From NCBI GenBank assembly GCA_017447865.1, contig JAFSMO010000016.1:62001-126000 (forward strand): 64,000 nucleotides of DNA, written 5' to 3'. The DNA is from Thermoguttaceae bacterium (lineage in GTDB: Bacteria > Planctomycetota > Planctomycetia > Pirellulales > Thermoguttaceae). The stretch's first letter is position 1. Every line of letters begins with the position of its first letter. Below, piece after piece: positions 35,851 through 45,686 of the stretch. The position numbers were made by a program, and so were the translations under genes. Under the pieces are notes generated by a model, which worked only from the letters and a program-made list of their open reading frames with translations, searched no databases and was not told the DNA's origin.

Positions 35851-37764
35851 TTACATCCACCGTTGCATCCACTTTTCCAGGAACATCAGCGACCAAAGGA
35901 TCCCGCCGTAGCTCCCAATGCCCTGCGTGTGTTCCTGGAAGAGTTTTCGGGCCGTATTAATATCGACCCACTGCGAAATGGTCGAGTTCGGCCCGAGCAC
36001 TTCGTCCCGGAAAACCTCCTTCAGCGGCCCACGAAGCCAGGCATCCGTCGGGAGTTCAAACCCCTGTTTGGGCCGGCTTTTCAGCTTCATCGGGAATTGC
36101 GGCTCAAAGGATTTACGGAGGATCCATTTGCCCAGTCCGTCGCGGATCTTCAGGTCAGACGGGATTTGCCCCGCCAGCTCCAGGACTTTCGTGTCGAGGA
36201 AGGGCGAGCGCACTTCCAGACCGCAGTTCATCGACGCACGGTCCACTTTCACCAACGCCTCCGGAAGCCCCACCGAGATTTCCGCCATCTGCATCCCAAG
36301 AAGCGTGTCGTGCGGGTCCACCTCGTTAAATGCGGCAACGTACTGCTTCCCAACGTCCGACGGAATGAAATCCTGCGTCCGGAAAAGAGGCGCGAGGAGC
36401 TTTTTGCGCAACGGCAAACGGCAGAAGGAAACCGAATTCGCGTACGCTTCCGCGGCTGAAAGCGAAAGATTCGTCAGGGCCGTCTTCCAGCGGAAAATAC
36501 GCGGCATAAAATCCAATTTCGGGTAAATGGCCGCAGCCGGGGCAAAAATCAAACGGCGCAGGAAACCAGGAATCAGAGCACGAATGCAGTCCTCCTTCAG
36601 GTCGTGGATCTGGCGTGCATACCCGGCAAAGCATTCATCACCACCGTCGCCGGAGAAAACGACCGAAACGTGATGGGCCGCCAGACGGGAAACCAGAAGC
36701 ATCGGGAGCGCCGACGGATCCGAGTACGGCTCGTCGTAGCACTCGACCAGGTTTTGCAGTTCCTCCACAGCATCCGGCTCGACGATTTCCTGGAACATGT
36801 CGGTCCCAAAGCGGTCGGAAATCAATTCGGCATACTGCAGCTCATTAAATGCGCTTTCCTTGAAACCAATGGAAAACGTGGGGATGGACTCGCACCCAAG
36901 GCGGCTCTGAACCGCGACCACGATGCTGGAGTCCAGACCGCCGGAAAGAAACGCACCGGTGCCGGGCAGTTCGCCCTTCATCATCGTGACGGTTTCCACG
37001 AGCTGGTCCTGGATCCGGTCTTCCCACTCTTCGACCTCCAGTGATTCATCCGGCTGAGGCGAGAATTTCCAGTACCGGAACGGCCCCAGAACGTTTTCAA
37101 TGCCGCGGGAACCAAGCTGGAACTTCATCCAGGAGCCGTGCTGAACTTTCTTCACGTGGCGGTAGATGGAACGCTCGCCCGGGACGCAGTTCATGATGAA
37201 GTAGTCTTCGATCGCGGTCGGATTGATTTCGCGCTTCACGCCCGGATGCGCCAAAATGCCTTTGATTTCCGAGGCGAAAAGAAACTTTTCATCGTCCTGG
37301 TAGTAATAAAGAGGTTTCTGACCAAGATGGTCACGAACAAAAAAGAGCACATTTTCCACAGAATCCCAAACCACCGCAGCGAATTTGCCGCGTATTTTGG
37401 GAAGCATCCGTTCCAAACCATACTCCGCGTACAAATACGCGAAGAGTTCCGTGTCCTCCTCCGTTTGGAAGTCCACTTCACGATCCTCAAGCTCCTCCCG
37501 AAGCTCGTCCGAATTGTAAATCTCACCATCCAGAAGCACGATGAGCGTTTTTTCGCCAAAATGATATTCAATCGGCGATTCGGCGTGTTCAAAAAGCGTC
37601 TCAGCCCAAAGGCAGGCACCGAGGCCCAAATTCCCCTTTACGAAATGCGCATCTCCATTTTTGCCGCGGTGTGTCAAGACGGCACCCATTTCGCGAAGCG
37701 TCGCAGGCTCCACTGGGCGAGAGGCGTTTTCGTTACAATAAACTACACCAAAAATTGCGCTCAT
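35851..37764 (-). CDS. Asparagine synthetase-like amidotransferase lacking Cys2
   Basis: A 637-residue AsnB-type protein. The C-terminal synthetase domain has the PP-loop SGGLDSS near residue 279 and SGDGGDECFAGY near 370, so it should adenylate a carboxylate. The N-terminal domain has the class II glutamine amidotransferase fold, but begins MSAIFGVV instead of MCGI. The catalytic Cys2 is therefore missing and glutamine hydrolysis is not expected; ammonia or another amine may be used. Homologues occur in exopolysaccharide clusters linked to PEP-CTERM systems and in peptide-cyclising systems. A hexapeptide acyltransferase gene lies upstream on the same strand. Confidence 0.85.
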   Translation of the reverse strand: MSAIFGVVYCNENASRPVEPATLREMGAVLTHRGKNGDAHFVKGNLGLGACLWAETLFEHAESPIEYHFGEKTLIVLLDGEIYNSDELREELEDREVDFQTEEDTELFAYLYAEYGLERMLPKIRGKFAAVVWDSVENVLFFVRDHLGQKPLYYYQDDEKFLFASEIKGILAHPGVKREINPTAIEDYFIMNCVPGERSIYRHVKKVQHGSWMKFQLGSRGIENVLGPFRYWKFSPQPDESLEVEEWEDRIQDQLVETVTMMKGELPGTGAFLSGGLDSSIVVAVQSRLGCESIPTFSIGFKESAFNELQYAELISDRFGTDMFQEIVEPDAVEELQNLVECYDEPYSDPSALPMLLVSRLAAHHVSVVFSGDGGDECFAGYARQIHDLKEDCIRALIPGFLRRLIFAPAAAIYPKLDFMPRIFRWKTALTNLSLSAAEAYANSVSFCRLPLRKKLLAPLFRTQDFIPSDVGKQYVAAFNEVDPHDTLLGMQMAEISVGLPEALVKVDRASMNCGLEVRSPFLDTKVLELAGQIPSDLKIRDGLGKWILRKSFEPQFPMKLKSRPKQGFELPTDAWLRGPLKEVFRDEVLGPNSTISQWVDINTARKLFQEHTQGIGSYGGILWSLMFLEKWMQRWM

Positions 37765-37874
37765 GGCAGGATCAAAGGTCCTTAAAAAAATCGACGTGCA
37801 AATAGCCTGTGTGGGGTAGCGTCGGATACACTTTTTTCAGAATGGGAAAAAGTGCACGCTCTCCAAGTTCCGGG

Positions 37875-38477
37875 TTACTGAATGATTTCCTCTCCGTCAG
37901 GGTTTTTGTTATTACGAAATTTGACCACCTTCGCAGGCACGCCAACCGCGATCGCGTAGTCAGGAATGGATTCCAAAACGAGTGCTCCCGCTCCGATGAC
38001 GCAATGGGCGCCAACGTCCGCGAGAATGACCGCACGCTCTCCGATCCAGGAATCCTCACCAATGGTGACGCGGGGATACTCTCCCCCCTGCTCCCGGATC
38101 GGAACGTCCGTTCTTTCAAAAAAATGCTGATTCGTGCCGTTCGCGATGGAAACTCCGCTCGCCAGCAGCACGTCGTCCCCGAGAGTGACGTCCCCGAGGA
38201 TGCAGTACGGCCCAACGTAAACATTTTCACCGATCTCCGCCGTTGGGTGCGAGAAAATCGTTCCAAAACCAATGCAGGAGTTTCTGCCGCAGCGGGGAAG
38301 GACCCACTGAAGAAACGCCAATCGCAAATATTCCCCGAAAATTCCCGGCATAAGTGCCAGAAACTGGGTCAAATCCGCGAAAACACGCTGCTTCGGCAGA
38401 AACAGGCCAAGCAGTTTCATTAATATTATAGTCGGAAAAATTCCTAATGCCGCAAAAAACCGGAAAATTCTTTTCAT
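37875..38477 (-). CDS. Left-handed beta-helix (hexapeptide) acyltransferase
   Basis: A 200-residue protein with hexapeptide repeats from about residue 75 to 185 (IGENVYVGPYCILGDVTLGDDVLL, then IGEDSWIGERAVILADVGAHCVIG). It is of the LpxA/serine- or maltose-O-acetyltransferase type. Residues 1-60 contain two hydrophobic segments (FFAALGIFPTIILMKLLGLF and FLALMPGIFGEYLRLAF) and may dock to the membrane. Acetylation of a surface polysaccharide is the likeliest job, given the adjacent asparagine-synthase-like gene, but this is inference. Confidence 0.82.
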   Translation of the reverse strand: MKRIFRFFAALGIFPTIILMKLLGLFLPKQRVFADLTQFLALMPGIFGEYLRLAFLQWVLPRCGRNSCIGFGTIFSHPTAEIGENVYVGPYCILGDVTLGDDVLLASGVSIANGTNQHFFERTDVPIREQGGEYPRVTIGEDSWIGERAVILADVGAHCVIGAGALVLESIPDYAIAVGVPAKVVKFRNNKNPDGEEIIQ

Positions 38478-38523
38478 TTTAGCAAAAAATTGGGAATTTT
38501 TTCAACTTTCTGGGTTACTCTTC

Positions 38524-41184
38524 TTAGTCGTCGTCTTCGTCGTCTTCATTCGCGTATGAATCATCTTCATCGCCAAGTTTAGACACGTGCTCGCCGGTCA
38601 AGTCGTCCATTTCCATCACAAGGACGTAAATCGACAGAGGTTCCGGCCCTTTTCGCGGCTGATTAATATCACCGGAATAATTCATCAGGCGCTCACTTTG
38701 GGTCGGAGCGACCAAAATGTCGATCGACTCAGTGCGCCCGGTTTCTTCGTTCACTTCAAATTTTTCGAGCCACGTCGCGTTCGTAATCGCCGTTTGATTA
38801 TTCATTCCACTTCTTCTATCACCGAGTTTGCCGCGCTCGAGCAGGTGCGGATTCTTCGATTTGAAAACGGAAATGAGTTTGGAAAGCTGATTGGTGCAGC
38901 GCAGTTCAATGAACGTGATTTTCAGGCCACTCGAAGGCGCGATGGGGGGCATTTCCGGGTCGGAATTCGTATAAAGAGCCACGACGTCGATCCCCGGGAT
39001 CGGCTGAAATCTCTCTTTGAGTTCCTCCGAAAGTGTTGGAGTTTCCGCCTTGGGAAGTTTCGGGTTCAAAATACGGTTGATCTCCGCCACATCCTGTTCC
39101 GCCTGGGCAGCCTGAGAAAACTTCCCGCACCACTGGCAGACCATGCTGTACACCTGATCCATCCATGCCGTTCCAACCTCGGTTTTCTTCTCACGAAGCA
39201 GAACGCCCTTGGATTTTTCACGTTCTTTCACGACGTTTCTGTTGGGTTTGCGGGAAGTCGGCGTTCTCTTCTCTTTTTCTTTCGGCGCGACACGACGATC
39301 CAGCGATTTCACAACCATCAGGGCCCCTGGCTCCGTTTCAATTTTGTCAAAAAGGAGCATGCGGAAAGGCTCCGGCCCGAGCAGCCACGCTTTGTCAAGC
39401 AAATTGTAAACCTGAGCGCGGTTTTCGAGGCATGGAATCGTCATGTACATCTCGAGGGTGCTAAGCCCGTCTTTGTCAAGCGTCAGGTTCTTCGGCCGAT
39501 CTTTGGAACCCAACTCGGGCATATTGGCAATGCTTTCCGCTACCAGGCCGCCCAAGGATTCTTCAAGGCGGTTCAAGAGCAAAGCGCGCATTTCAGGACT
39601 CCAGACCTCTTTTTCCAGAGCGGAGCACTCGTCAGGGTTCATCATCAGTTCCACCAACGGCGAGAGCTGAACGGTCTGGCTCTGCGAACCGAACAACCGA
39701 TTCTGCGATTGGTCCATTTGCGCTTTTTTGCTTAAAAGGGAAACGGGAACCTGCTCAGAAGAGCCAGGAGCATCCGCTTTCTGTTCCGCTTCAAGCCGTC
39801 TTTGTTTCTCCGAAGCAAGGGCTGCCGCTTTGACCTGAACCGCTTTTTTGTAATCCTCAAGGGTCTTCTCGTCAAAGAATCCAAAATGATTCTGGGTCAA
39901 CGCTTTGCAGCTCTTGAGCAGGTTTTCCTCAATGGTGGACTTCCATTTGTCATCGAGGTCCGGCTGTTTGTAAATCAAAATGTGCGCGATCGCGTTCGCA
40001 AAATCGCGTTTCATGATGAATTTTTCAAGGACTTCGTTAAGAAGGAACGCCTGTTCCGTTTCCGTGTCCGCTGCGGACATGACTTCCTGACTCGTGATTT
40101 CCTCAGCAATCCGCGCACGGAAATTCGCAGAGGAGAACGGGCAGTATTTGGCCAAAACCTGCTTCTGAACCTCCTGAGGCGTAAACTTTGTAATACTGCC
40201 GTTTCCACCAACGAATTTGAACTGAACCCACTTCTCAGGCGAGATTTCAATCGGCTGATGATTTCCGCGCAACGCATTCAGTGCATCCTGATTCTGGATC
40301 GGGTTGCCATTCTGGTCGAGCTCAACGGGTTCAATCTCCGGCGGTTCCACCTCGGCGTATTCTGCGGCCAGTTTTACCCCCTTCTCAGGGATCAAAAGAA
40401 AAGCCAGCAGGAAGTCTTCTTCCTCTTTTGTAATTCTCCCTTTTTGCGCTTTTTCAGCGTAACCGTTAAGCGCGGAGTCCAGCGCGGATTTATTATCGTC
40501 GGTCATAATCGTACCGGCGAGGAAAGCCGCCGTTGCTTTTTTGGCGGTTTCGCACGTGCTTGAAGAAAGAGCCTCAAAAATTTGACGAATCTGCGCCTGG
40601 GTGAGCTGGTAAAACTCGATGATATTTGGTTGACCCGACTGATTGGAACGGTTTTGGGAATTCCGTGGATCATCCTCAGAATCCTTGAATTTTTCAGATT
40701 CAGCCCTCCATTTTTCTTCCAGAGCCAATGCCCCGGGAATTACGGACGGCACGAACTGAAGCAGAAGCCCCGCGGCCTCATCCGCAATTTCCGGATTGTT
40801 CAAGCGGTCAATAAGCTCCTGAATCGTCATGTCGTAAAGGTCCTTCTGAGCCCTACGAATGTAAGCGATTTCCTTTTCAGTCCATTGAGAACTACTGGCG
40901 GGAAGTGTTACCTCCGCAATACGCAGTTCTTCCGGAAGCACGTCAGCGGAATCTTCCGATGCTGCCTGATCGGTTTTCTTTTTCTTGATTTTTTTGACTT
41001 TCTTTTTTTCAGGCGCGGGAGGTTCCGGAGCCTGGATCTGCTGGTTTTGCTCCGGCATGGGGGCAGGCCCCGGAGACGGCTTCTTCTTGCCACCGCCGCA
41101 GCCCGAAACGAACAGCATCAGGCAAACACTGAAGAAAACCATAAAAGCTTGAACCTGAAATCTCATGGTGTTTTTTGTTTTCAT
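38524..41184 (-). CDS. Large hypothetical lipoprotein
   Basis: An 886-residue lipoprotein that I do not recognise. The signal ends in a lipobox FVSGC followed by GGGKKK and a Pro/Gln-rich linker. The body is mostly alpha-helical with many charged residues and no enzyme motif that I can see. The C-terminal end is strongly acidic (GDEDDSYANEDDEDDD). Two ATGs (41184 and 41166) are possible; neither has a ribosome-binding site, and an earlier one at 41241 would give an unlikely long leader. It heads downstream in a group of three unrecognised envelope proteins on the same strand. Confidence 0.72.
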   Translation of the reverse strand: MKTKNTMRFQVQAFMVFFSVCLMLFVSGCGGGKKKPSPGPAPMPEQNQQIQAPEPPAPEKKKVKKIKKKKTDQAASEDSADVLPEELRIAEVTLPASSSQWTEKEIAYIRRAQKDLYDMTIQELIDRLNNPEIADEAAGLLLQFVPSVIPGALALEEKWRAESEKFKDSEDDPRNSQNRSNQSGQPNIIEFYQLTQAQIRQIFEALSSSTCETAKKATAAFLAGTIMTDDNKSALDSALNGYAEKAQKGRITKEEEDFLLAFLLIPEKGVKLAAEYAEVEPPEIEPVELDQNGNPIQNQDALNALRGNHQPIEISPEKWVQFKFVGGNGSITKFTPQEVQKQVLAKYCPFSSANFRARIAEEITSQEVMSAADTETEQAFLLNEVLEKFIMKRDFANAIAHILIYKQPDLDDKWKSTIEENLLKSCKALTQNHFGFFDEKTLEDYKKAVQVKAAALASEKQRRLEAEQKADAPGSSEQVPVSLLSKKAQMDQSQNRLFGSQSQTVQLSPLVELMMNPDECSALEKEVWSPEMRALLLNRLEESLGGLVAESIANMPELGSKDRPKNLTLDKDGLSTLEMYMTIPCLENRAQVYNLLDKAWLLGPEPFRMLLFDKIETEPGALMVVKSLDRRVAPKEKEKRTPTSRKPNRNVVKEREKSKGVLLREKKTEVGTAWMDQVYSMVCQWCGKFSQAAQAEQDVAEINRILNPKLPKAETPTLSEELKERFQPIPGIDVVALYTNSDPEMPPIAPSSGLKITFIELRCTNQLSKLISVFKSKNPHLLERGKLGDRRSGMNNQTAITNATWLEKFEVNEETGRTESIDILVAPTQSERLMNYSGDINQPRKGPEPLSIYVLVMEMDDLTGEHVSKLGDEDDSYANEDDEDDD

Positions 41185-41385
41185 TTTATTTTTTATTTTA
41201 ATTTCAATTTCAGTGATTTTGTTCGGAGGTTTCCCAAACACTCTCAGACAAGAAAAAAAATCCTATTACTAGTATAACATGTGTAATTTAAGAAACAAGG
41301 CGTCAGGCCAGATTTTTGGGATAAAAAATCCAAAATTTTGGAAAATTTTGACTTTTTTTTAAAATTTGCAAGAATTTAAGGAAAT

Positions 41386-41430
41386 GCCGGTTCAAATTTT
41401 CAGGATTGATTCCTGATTTTCAAAACCGGC
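41386..41430 (-). terminator. Two-tier hairpin after the small lipoprotein gene
   Basis: A 7-bp lower stem (41386-41392 with 41424-41430) and a 6-bp upper stem (41400-41405 with 41411-41416) are separated by an AT internal loop. It lies 43 bp past the stop of the 41473 gene. The downstream minus-strand sequence is AT-rich but lacks an immediate T run. Confidence 0.4.
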
Positions 41431-41472
41431 TTTCAATAGAGAGCACTGAAATTTTTCGTCATTTTCTTTCCA

Positions 41473-42321
41473 TTAATTGGAATTAATCGGCGCGTAATAC
41501 GGATTTACGGAAGCTGGCTTCGTCGCCGCCGACGGCGCATTCGGGTATTGCGGATTGATGTTCCCGGGCATAAACAAAACGGTCGGCTGAGCCTGCGCCT
41601 GAGCCGGTGCGGCTCCCTGAGCCGGAACTTCAGCGGAAACCTGAACTGCATTTCCACTGATCGTCCCCGGAAGTTCCGTCATCGTGTCACCAGGCTGAGG
41701 AACCGCCGGAACATTAGCGGCAGGACCAGCAGGCGGCAGAGTCTGGGCAGACTGCACAGACGGTGCAGGCAAAGCGGGCGGAAGAGTAGCGACCTGAGAA
41801 TCCGTCCCCGGGAGGGAATCCGGCAGTTCGATAGAATCCGGCAAATTATTCCCCAAATCCATGTTCTGATTGGACGGCGCGGGCAAATTTGAGGCGGACG
41901 ACTCAGCTGCAATGTCCTGTTCGTTCACGTTTTGAGCAATTCGCTCCGAAGGAACGGGAGCAGAAGCCTCTGGTGCCGGCGGCAAAGAGCCCGTGGCCCA
42001 ATCCGGAATTTTCCGGCCTTCAAAATCATTCAGTTTCGCGACTTCCTGAGGGTCAGGACGAAGCGTCGGATCGTCGTCATTCGCACGAATGGCCGCCGTT
42101 GGATTGTGGCCTTTCAGACGGTCATGCGCCAGGTTTGCCGTACTTTCCGCGCTGGCTTTTTCAGCGGGCGGAGTCACTTTTTCGTCTTTGGAGTGCGGCG
42201 TAAGTTTAACCGTCGGAATGCTCCAATCGGTAAACGCCTTCTTCTTTCCGTCGGCTCTGCAGCCGAGGAACATCAGGAGACTCCCGATCAAAACAAAAAT
42301 GATTAAAGGTCGAATATTCAT
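41473..42321 (-). CDS. Pro/Ala-rich hypothetical lipoprotein
   Basis: A 282-residue lipoprotein with no recognisable enzyme domain. The signal peptide ends in FLGC (Cys21). Residues about 100-282 are low-complexity and rich in Pro, Ala, Gln and Asn, which suggests an extended wall- or envelope-spanning linker. The last part (NPQYPNAPSAATKPASVNP) is a Tyr/Pro/Asn tail. It lies between two larger unknown envelope proteins on the same strand, with about 290 bp of non-coding DNA on either side. Confidence 0.7.
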   Translation of the reverse strand: MNIRPLIIFVLIGSLLMFLGCRADGKKKAFTDWSIPTVKLTPHSKDEKVTPPAEKASAESTANLAHDRLKGHNPTAAIRANDDDPTLRPDPQEVAKLNDFEGRKIPDWATGSLPPAPEASAPVPSERIAQNVNEQDIAAESSASNLPAPSNQNMDLGNNLPDSIELPDSLPGTDSQVATLPPALPAPSVQSAQTLPPAGPAANVPAVPQPGDTMTELPGTISGNAVQVSAEVPAQGAAPAQAQAQPTVLFMPGNINPQYPNAPSAATKPASVNPYYAPINSN

Positions 42322-42472
42322 AAAATTGAAAGCCTTTTCAGAAGGCAGTTGCTGCGTGGAATTCCAAACTGCATTTTAGCAATTTTTCAAAACTGAAGAA
42401 AGAGCAATTTACCCCAAAAAAGAAGTTTTGCATAAAAATGGGAGATTTTCAGGAAACCCGATCAAATACCTA

Positions 42473-42510
42473 ATCCTCAAAATGCCTTTGAGAAAAAGCA
42501 TTCTGAGGAT
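42473..42510. other. 13-bp intergenic hairpin
   Basis: 42473-42485 pairs with 42498-42510 with one mismatch. It lies in the 288-bp gap between the 41473 and 42610 genes. No T run follows on either strand, so its role is open. I see no gene in the gap. Confidence 0.45.
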
Positions 42511-42609
42511 CAAGCATTTAATCTGAATTTCCTTCAAACGCCCTCTGCGCCAATCCTTTCTTTGGGCTTTTAATTACTGTCTTCAGTTCAAAACGCCCCG
42601 TTCTGATTT

Positions 42610-45375
42610 TCATGAACCAAAATTGCTCGTCGATTTACTCATCGGAAGCGGAAGCGCTTTTTTGCGGCTCTGCGGAATATCGAGCGAATCCCTCGAGGAA
42701 CGATTCTGATTCGAGTAAAAAACCGGGTCTCCGACGTTCGGCATCTCATTTCCGTAGCCGTCCGGAATGTCTGTCAGAGGCGCAACAGAAATGGGCCCCG
42801 TCCCTTCCGGCTTCTGAGGTTCCGCTGGAGTTTTCGCTTCCACCGGAGTCTGAGGTTCCACCGGGATCTGAGGTTCCACCGGCTTCTGCGATTCCTCGGG
42901 CACCTGGGGTTCTTCCGGCGTCTGCGATTCCTCGGGCATTTGCGGTACATCCAGGGTCGTCGATTCGTCGGCGTCATTCAATTCTTCGGAATCCTCAGAG
43001 TCCAACGGAAAGATCGGGGTGATTTCCGCGACTTTCTTCACCGGAATGCTCTTGACGATTGGTTTGACGGGTTCCGCCTGAGATCCGACCTGTCCCGAAA
43101 CGTTTTCCTGAACGGCCGCTGGTTCTTCCATTCCAAGGTTTGGATTATAGGTCGGAATATTTTCCGTAACGTCAAGCTGTTTGACCTCCAAGTGGGCCAA
43201 ATCCATCGGGACGATCTCCACTTCCGCTTCGTGCATGGGCCCCGTCTGGAAATTCCTGAAAAAGTCTGTTCTTTCCGAGCAGGCAAGGATTTCCTGATAG
43301 AACGGTTCAAGCAGGCCGTTGAAAGCCGTTTCTTCGTTCTTGAGGCGCTCAAAAATGGCCGAAACGATTTCCTCACGGGCGTGCAGGTGGATTTTCTGAA
43401 GGGCTGCGCACCAGGTGGGAAGTATTTCGTGAACGCCCGGGCAGTAGTATTCTACCTTGGGAGCGTTCCGCGATCCGGAAATGTCCGCACTCACGACGAT
43501 CTTGGGGAAAGTCTTTCCCTCGAACTGAGAGTAAAGAATTTCGGCCAATTCTGCCTCCTTTTGGGGGGACTCGAACGAAACCTGGTTCATTTCCAGATTC
43601 ATCTTTCCGCGAACTTCATCACCGAAAAGGGTCAAATCAAGGACCAGGATGCAACTTTGTGACTGGGCGTACAATGGAAGGGCCGCATGGTCACCCAGGA
43701 CCATCGAGTCGTAAATGAGCGGAATACGCGCGGAAATCTTGTGCAGTTCCACGCCCGGTTTTTCACTGTACCCGACGACGATGAAAGCGTCTTTGAGCAT
43801 TTCCTCCGGAACCCTTTTGGAATCAAGGTGTAAACTGCCATCATAGGAAATCTCACTATCCGTATTGACCTTGGATTCCCATTTGGAATCAAAATCAAAT
43901 TCCTGACCAAAAAGTTCAATGACGCCGTTGGCCTTCAGGTACTTGGCCGGCCGGGCACTTTTGGGCAAAACGACCATTTCAGCCATTTGCGCAAGGGCTT
44001 TTCCCCAATTGATCGATTCTTCCAGTCTCTTTTCCAGCGTACTCTTGAAAAGGTACTCGGTGAGACTTTCCGTGGTCGGAGCGCTGTAGTGCAGAATGGT
44101 CGAAAACGCCTTTCCGTCCAACGCGATTTTTTCCCGCATTTGCGACAATTCTTTCGCAACGGCCTGGTTCAGATCCATCCAACTTTTCTGAATCTCCATG
44201 GATTCCTTACGCAGATCACCCATACGCTCGAGTTCCGCAAGGATTTCCGGATTTCTGGCACTGGCGGATTTCAGCGAGTCGGGGGTCATATCCTGAACGT
44301 CCTGCAGTTCCGGAAATTCACTGAGTTTTTTCTGGATTATCGAAACTTCTTCATTGATGGTTTTCACTTTGCCCGAAATTTCCTTGTAGGCCGGGAGGTA
44401 CTTTTCCTTAACCGCTTCCAAATAACGGATCGATTCCAGCGATTCACCCTGCTTTTCAAGAATATTTTTGATCTCGTCCGAAAACAACGGCGCGATCGGA
44501 GACGGACGCCAGTCGTTCTGGTACTCCAGAGTCCTAAGACTCGGGAAAACCACGCCCTTCATTTCCGCAGTTTCCATCGCGATATTACGGAAAATCTGCG
44601 GAAATGGCGTAAGTGTCACGTCCATTTCCTGAATTGAAAAACCGTCTTCGGAATCCTGGGATCCCGTACTGGCCTGCAGCATTTTAAGCGTCAGCTCACT
44701 GTTCGTGAACGGGGCGCGACCTTTTTCGCACGTTTCGTACGTCACTTTTCCATGGATGGTCCGCTGGAATTCCTGCACAAGCCTTTTTTCCACCGGATTA
44801 TGCAGATTCATCATCACGAAAATGATTCCCAGGCCGATCAAAACCCCAAAAATCCCTTCAAATGCGATCCAGCAAATTTGGCGTTTGGAAAGCCGGACGG
44901 GTTCCTCAGACGCAGCTATGAGCACGCTTTCTTTGGAAACCAGTTCATTCTTCTCCTGATCCGTTTTGGCTTCATTCTGCTCGGGCGTAGTTTTTTCCTG
45001 AGATTCCGAAGCCTTCTGTGGTGGCTCGGGCTCCTCGTTTTCCTCAATATCTTCTTCCTGAAAATCGTAATCCGTTAAAACATCGTCATCGAGTGATTTA
45101 AGGAAACTCTCCGGATTGGGCCTGCTCAAAGCCTCGGGACACGAAATCTCATGATTTTTAAGCTGGGTGAGAAGTTCATCCAGATTCTTTTCCCGGTTAC
45201 GCGAGGCAGTCGAGTCCCAAAAGGAACTTTCAGATCTGCTTTCAAAACGACGTCCCAGGGAGGACTTCTTTCTCTGCAATTCCGCAAACAAAGAATCGAT
45301 TCTCTTGGAACCCAGATTCTGGAAATAATGACTGGAATCACGTTCGTTCGATTTCGAATGAAGATTTCTGGCCAT
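42610..45375 (-). CDS. Single-pass membrane protein with large periplasmic AsmA-like region
   Basis: A 921-residue protein of unknown function. Residues 1-170 are charged and cytoplasmic, ending in a Glu/Gln-rich stretch. A single transmembrane segment lies at about 173-196 (ICWIAFEGIFGVLIGLGIIF). The periplasmic part has a beta-rich start, a coiled coil (about 300-400) and a further beta-rich part. This arrangement resembles the TIGR03545/AsmA-like envelope family, a weak match made by eye. The C-terminus (about 800-880) is a Pro/Glu repeat region (EEPQVPEESQKPVEP type). The gene is first of three envelope genes on this strand. Confidence 0.68.
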   Translation of the reverse strand: MARNLHSKSNERDSSHYFQNLGSKRIDSLFAELQRKKSSLGRRFESRSESSFWDSTASRNREKNLDELLTQLKNHEISCPEALSRPNPESFLKSLDDDVLTDYDFQEEDIEENEEPEPPQKASESQEKTTPEQNEAKTDQEKNELVSKESVLIAASEEPVRLSKRQICWIAFEGIFGVLIGLGIIFVMMNLHNPVEKRLVQEFQRTIHGKVTYETCEKGRAPFTNSELTLKMLQASTGSQDSEDGFSIQEMDVTLTPFPQIFRNIAMETAEMKGVVFPSLRTLEYQNDWRPSPIAPLFSDEIKNILEKQGESLESIRYLEAVKEKYLPAYKEISGKVKTINEEVSIIQKKLSEFPELQDVQDMTPDSLKSASARNPEILAELERMGDLRKESMEIQKSWMDLNQAVAKELSQMREKIALDGKAFSTILHYSAPTTESLTEYLFKSTLEKRLEESINWGKALAQMAEMVVLPKSARPAKYLKANGVIELFGQEFDFDSKWESKVNTDSEISYDGSLHLDSKRVPEEMLKDAFIVVGYSEKPGVELHKISARIPLIYDSMVLGDHAALPLYAQSQSCILVLDLTLFGDEVRGKMNLEMNQVSFESPQKEAELAEILYSQFEGKTFPKIVVSADISGSRNAPKVEYYCPGVHEILPTWCAALQKIHLHAREEIVSAIFERLKNEETAFNGLLEPFYQEILACSERTDFFRNFQTGPMHEAEVEIVPMDLAHLEVKQLDVTENIPTYNPNLGMEEPAAVQENVSGQVGSQAEPVKPIVKSIPVKKVAEITPIFPLDSEDSEELNDADESTTLDVPQMPEESQTPEEPQVPEESQKPVEPQIPVEPQTPVEAKTPAEPQKPEGTGPISVAPLTDIPDGYGNEMPNVGDPVFYSNQNRSSRDSLDIPQSRKKALPLPMSKSTSNFGS

Positions 45376-45686
45376 CTTGAACCACCATTTCTTTTTAATG
45401 TGATGATTTCCTGAAACTCTTCAAGAAACCATACAACCGCTACAATCGTTATAATCCTTAAATTTTATCGTCCTTTCCCAATGTGATTCTTGAATTTTTG
45501 TGTGAAATTTTTTGGGAGAGAGTAAGATGACGGTGCAAGAGCGCAGAATTTGTCGTGAATATTAAAGAAATTTCTGAAAAAGGGAGTCGGGGGAGAAGGC
45601 GAAACTCATGAAAGTTTCCATTTGGTTTTCTCCACCGGCTCACTCCCCGGAATCTTTTGGAAGATGGATCGAATCCGGGCTTCGCG
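45376..45686. other. 311-bp gap with a three-tier hairpin (45582-45647)
   Basis: I see no gene here. An imperfect long hairpin pairs 45582-45587 with 45642-45647, 45592-45597 with 45628-45633 and 45601-45605 with 45614-45618. It lies 40-105 bp past the hemB stop on the minus strand and may end or stabilise that transcript. The rest is AT-rich and probably holds the promoter of the 42610 gene, which I could not define. Confidence 0.4.
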
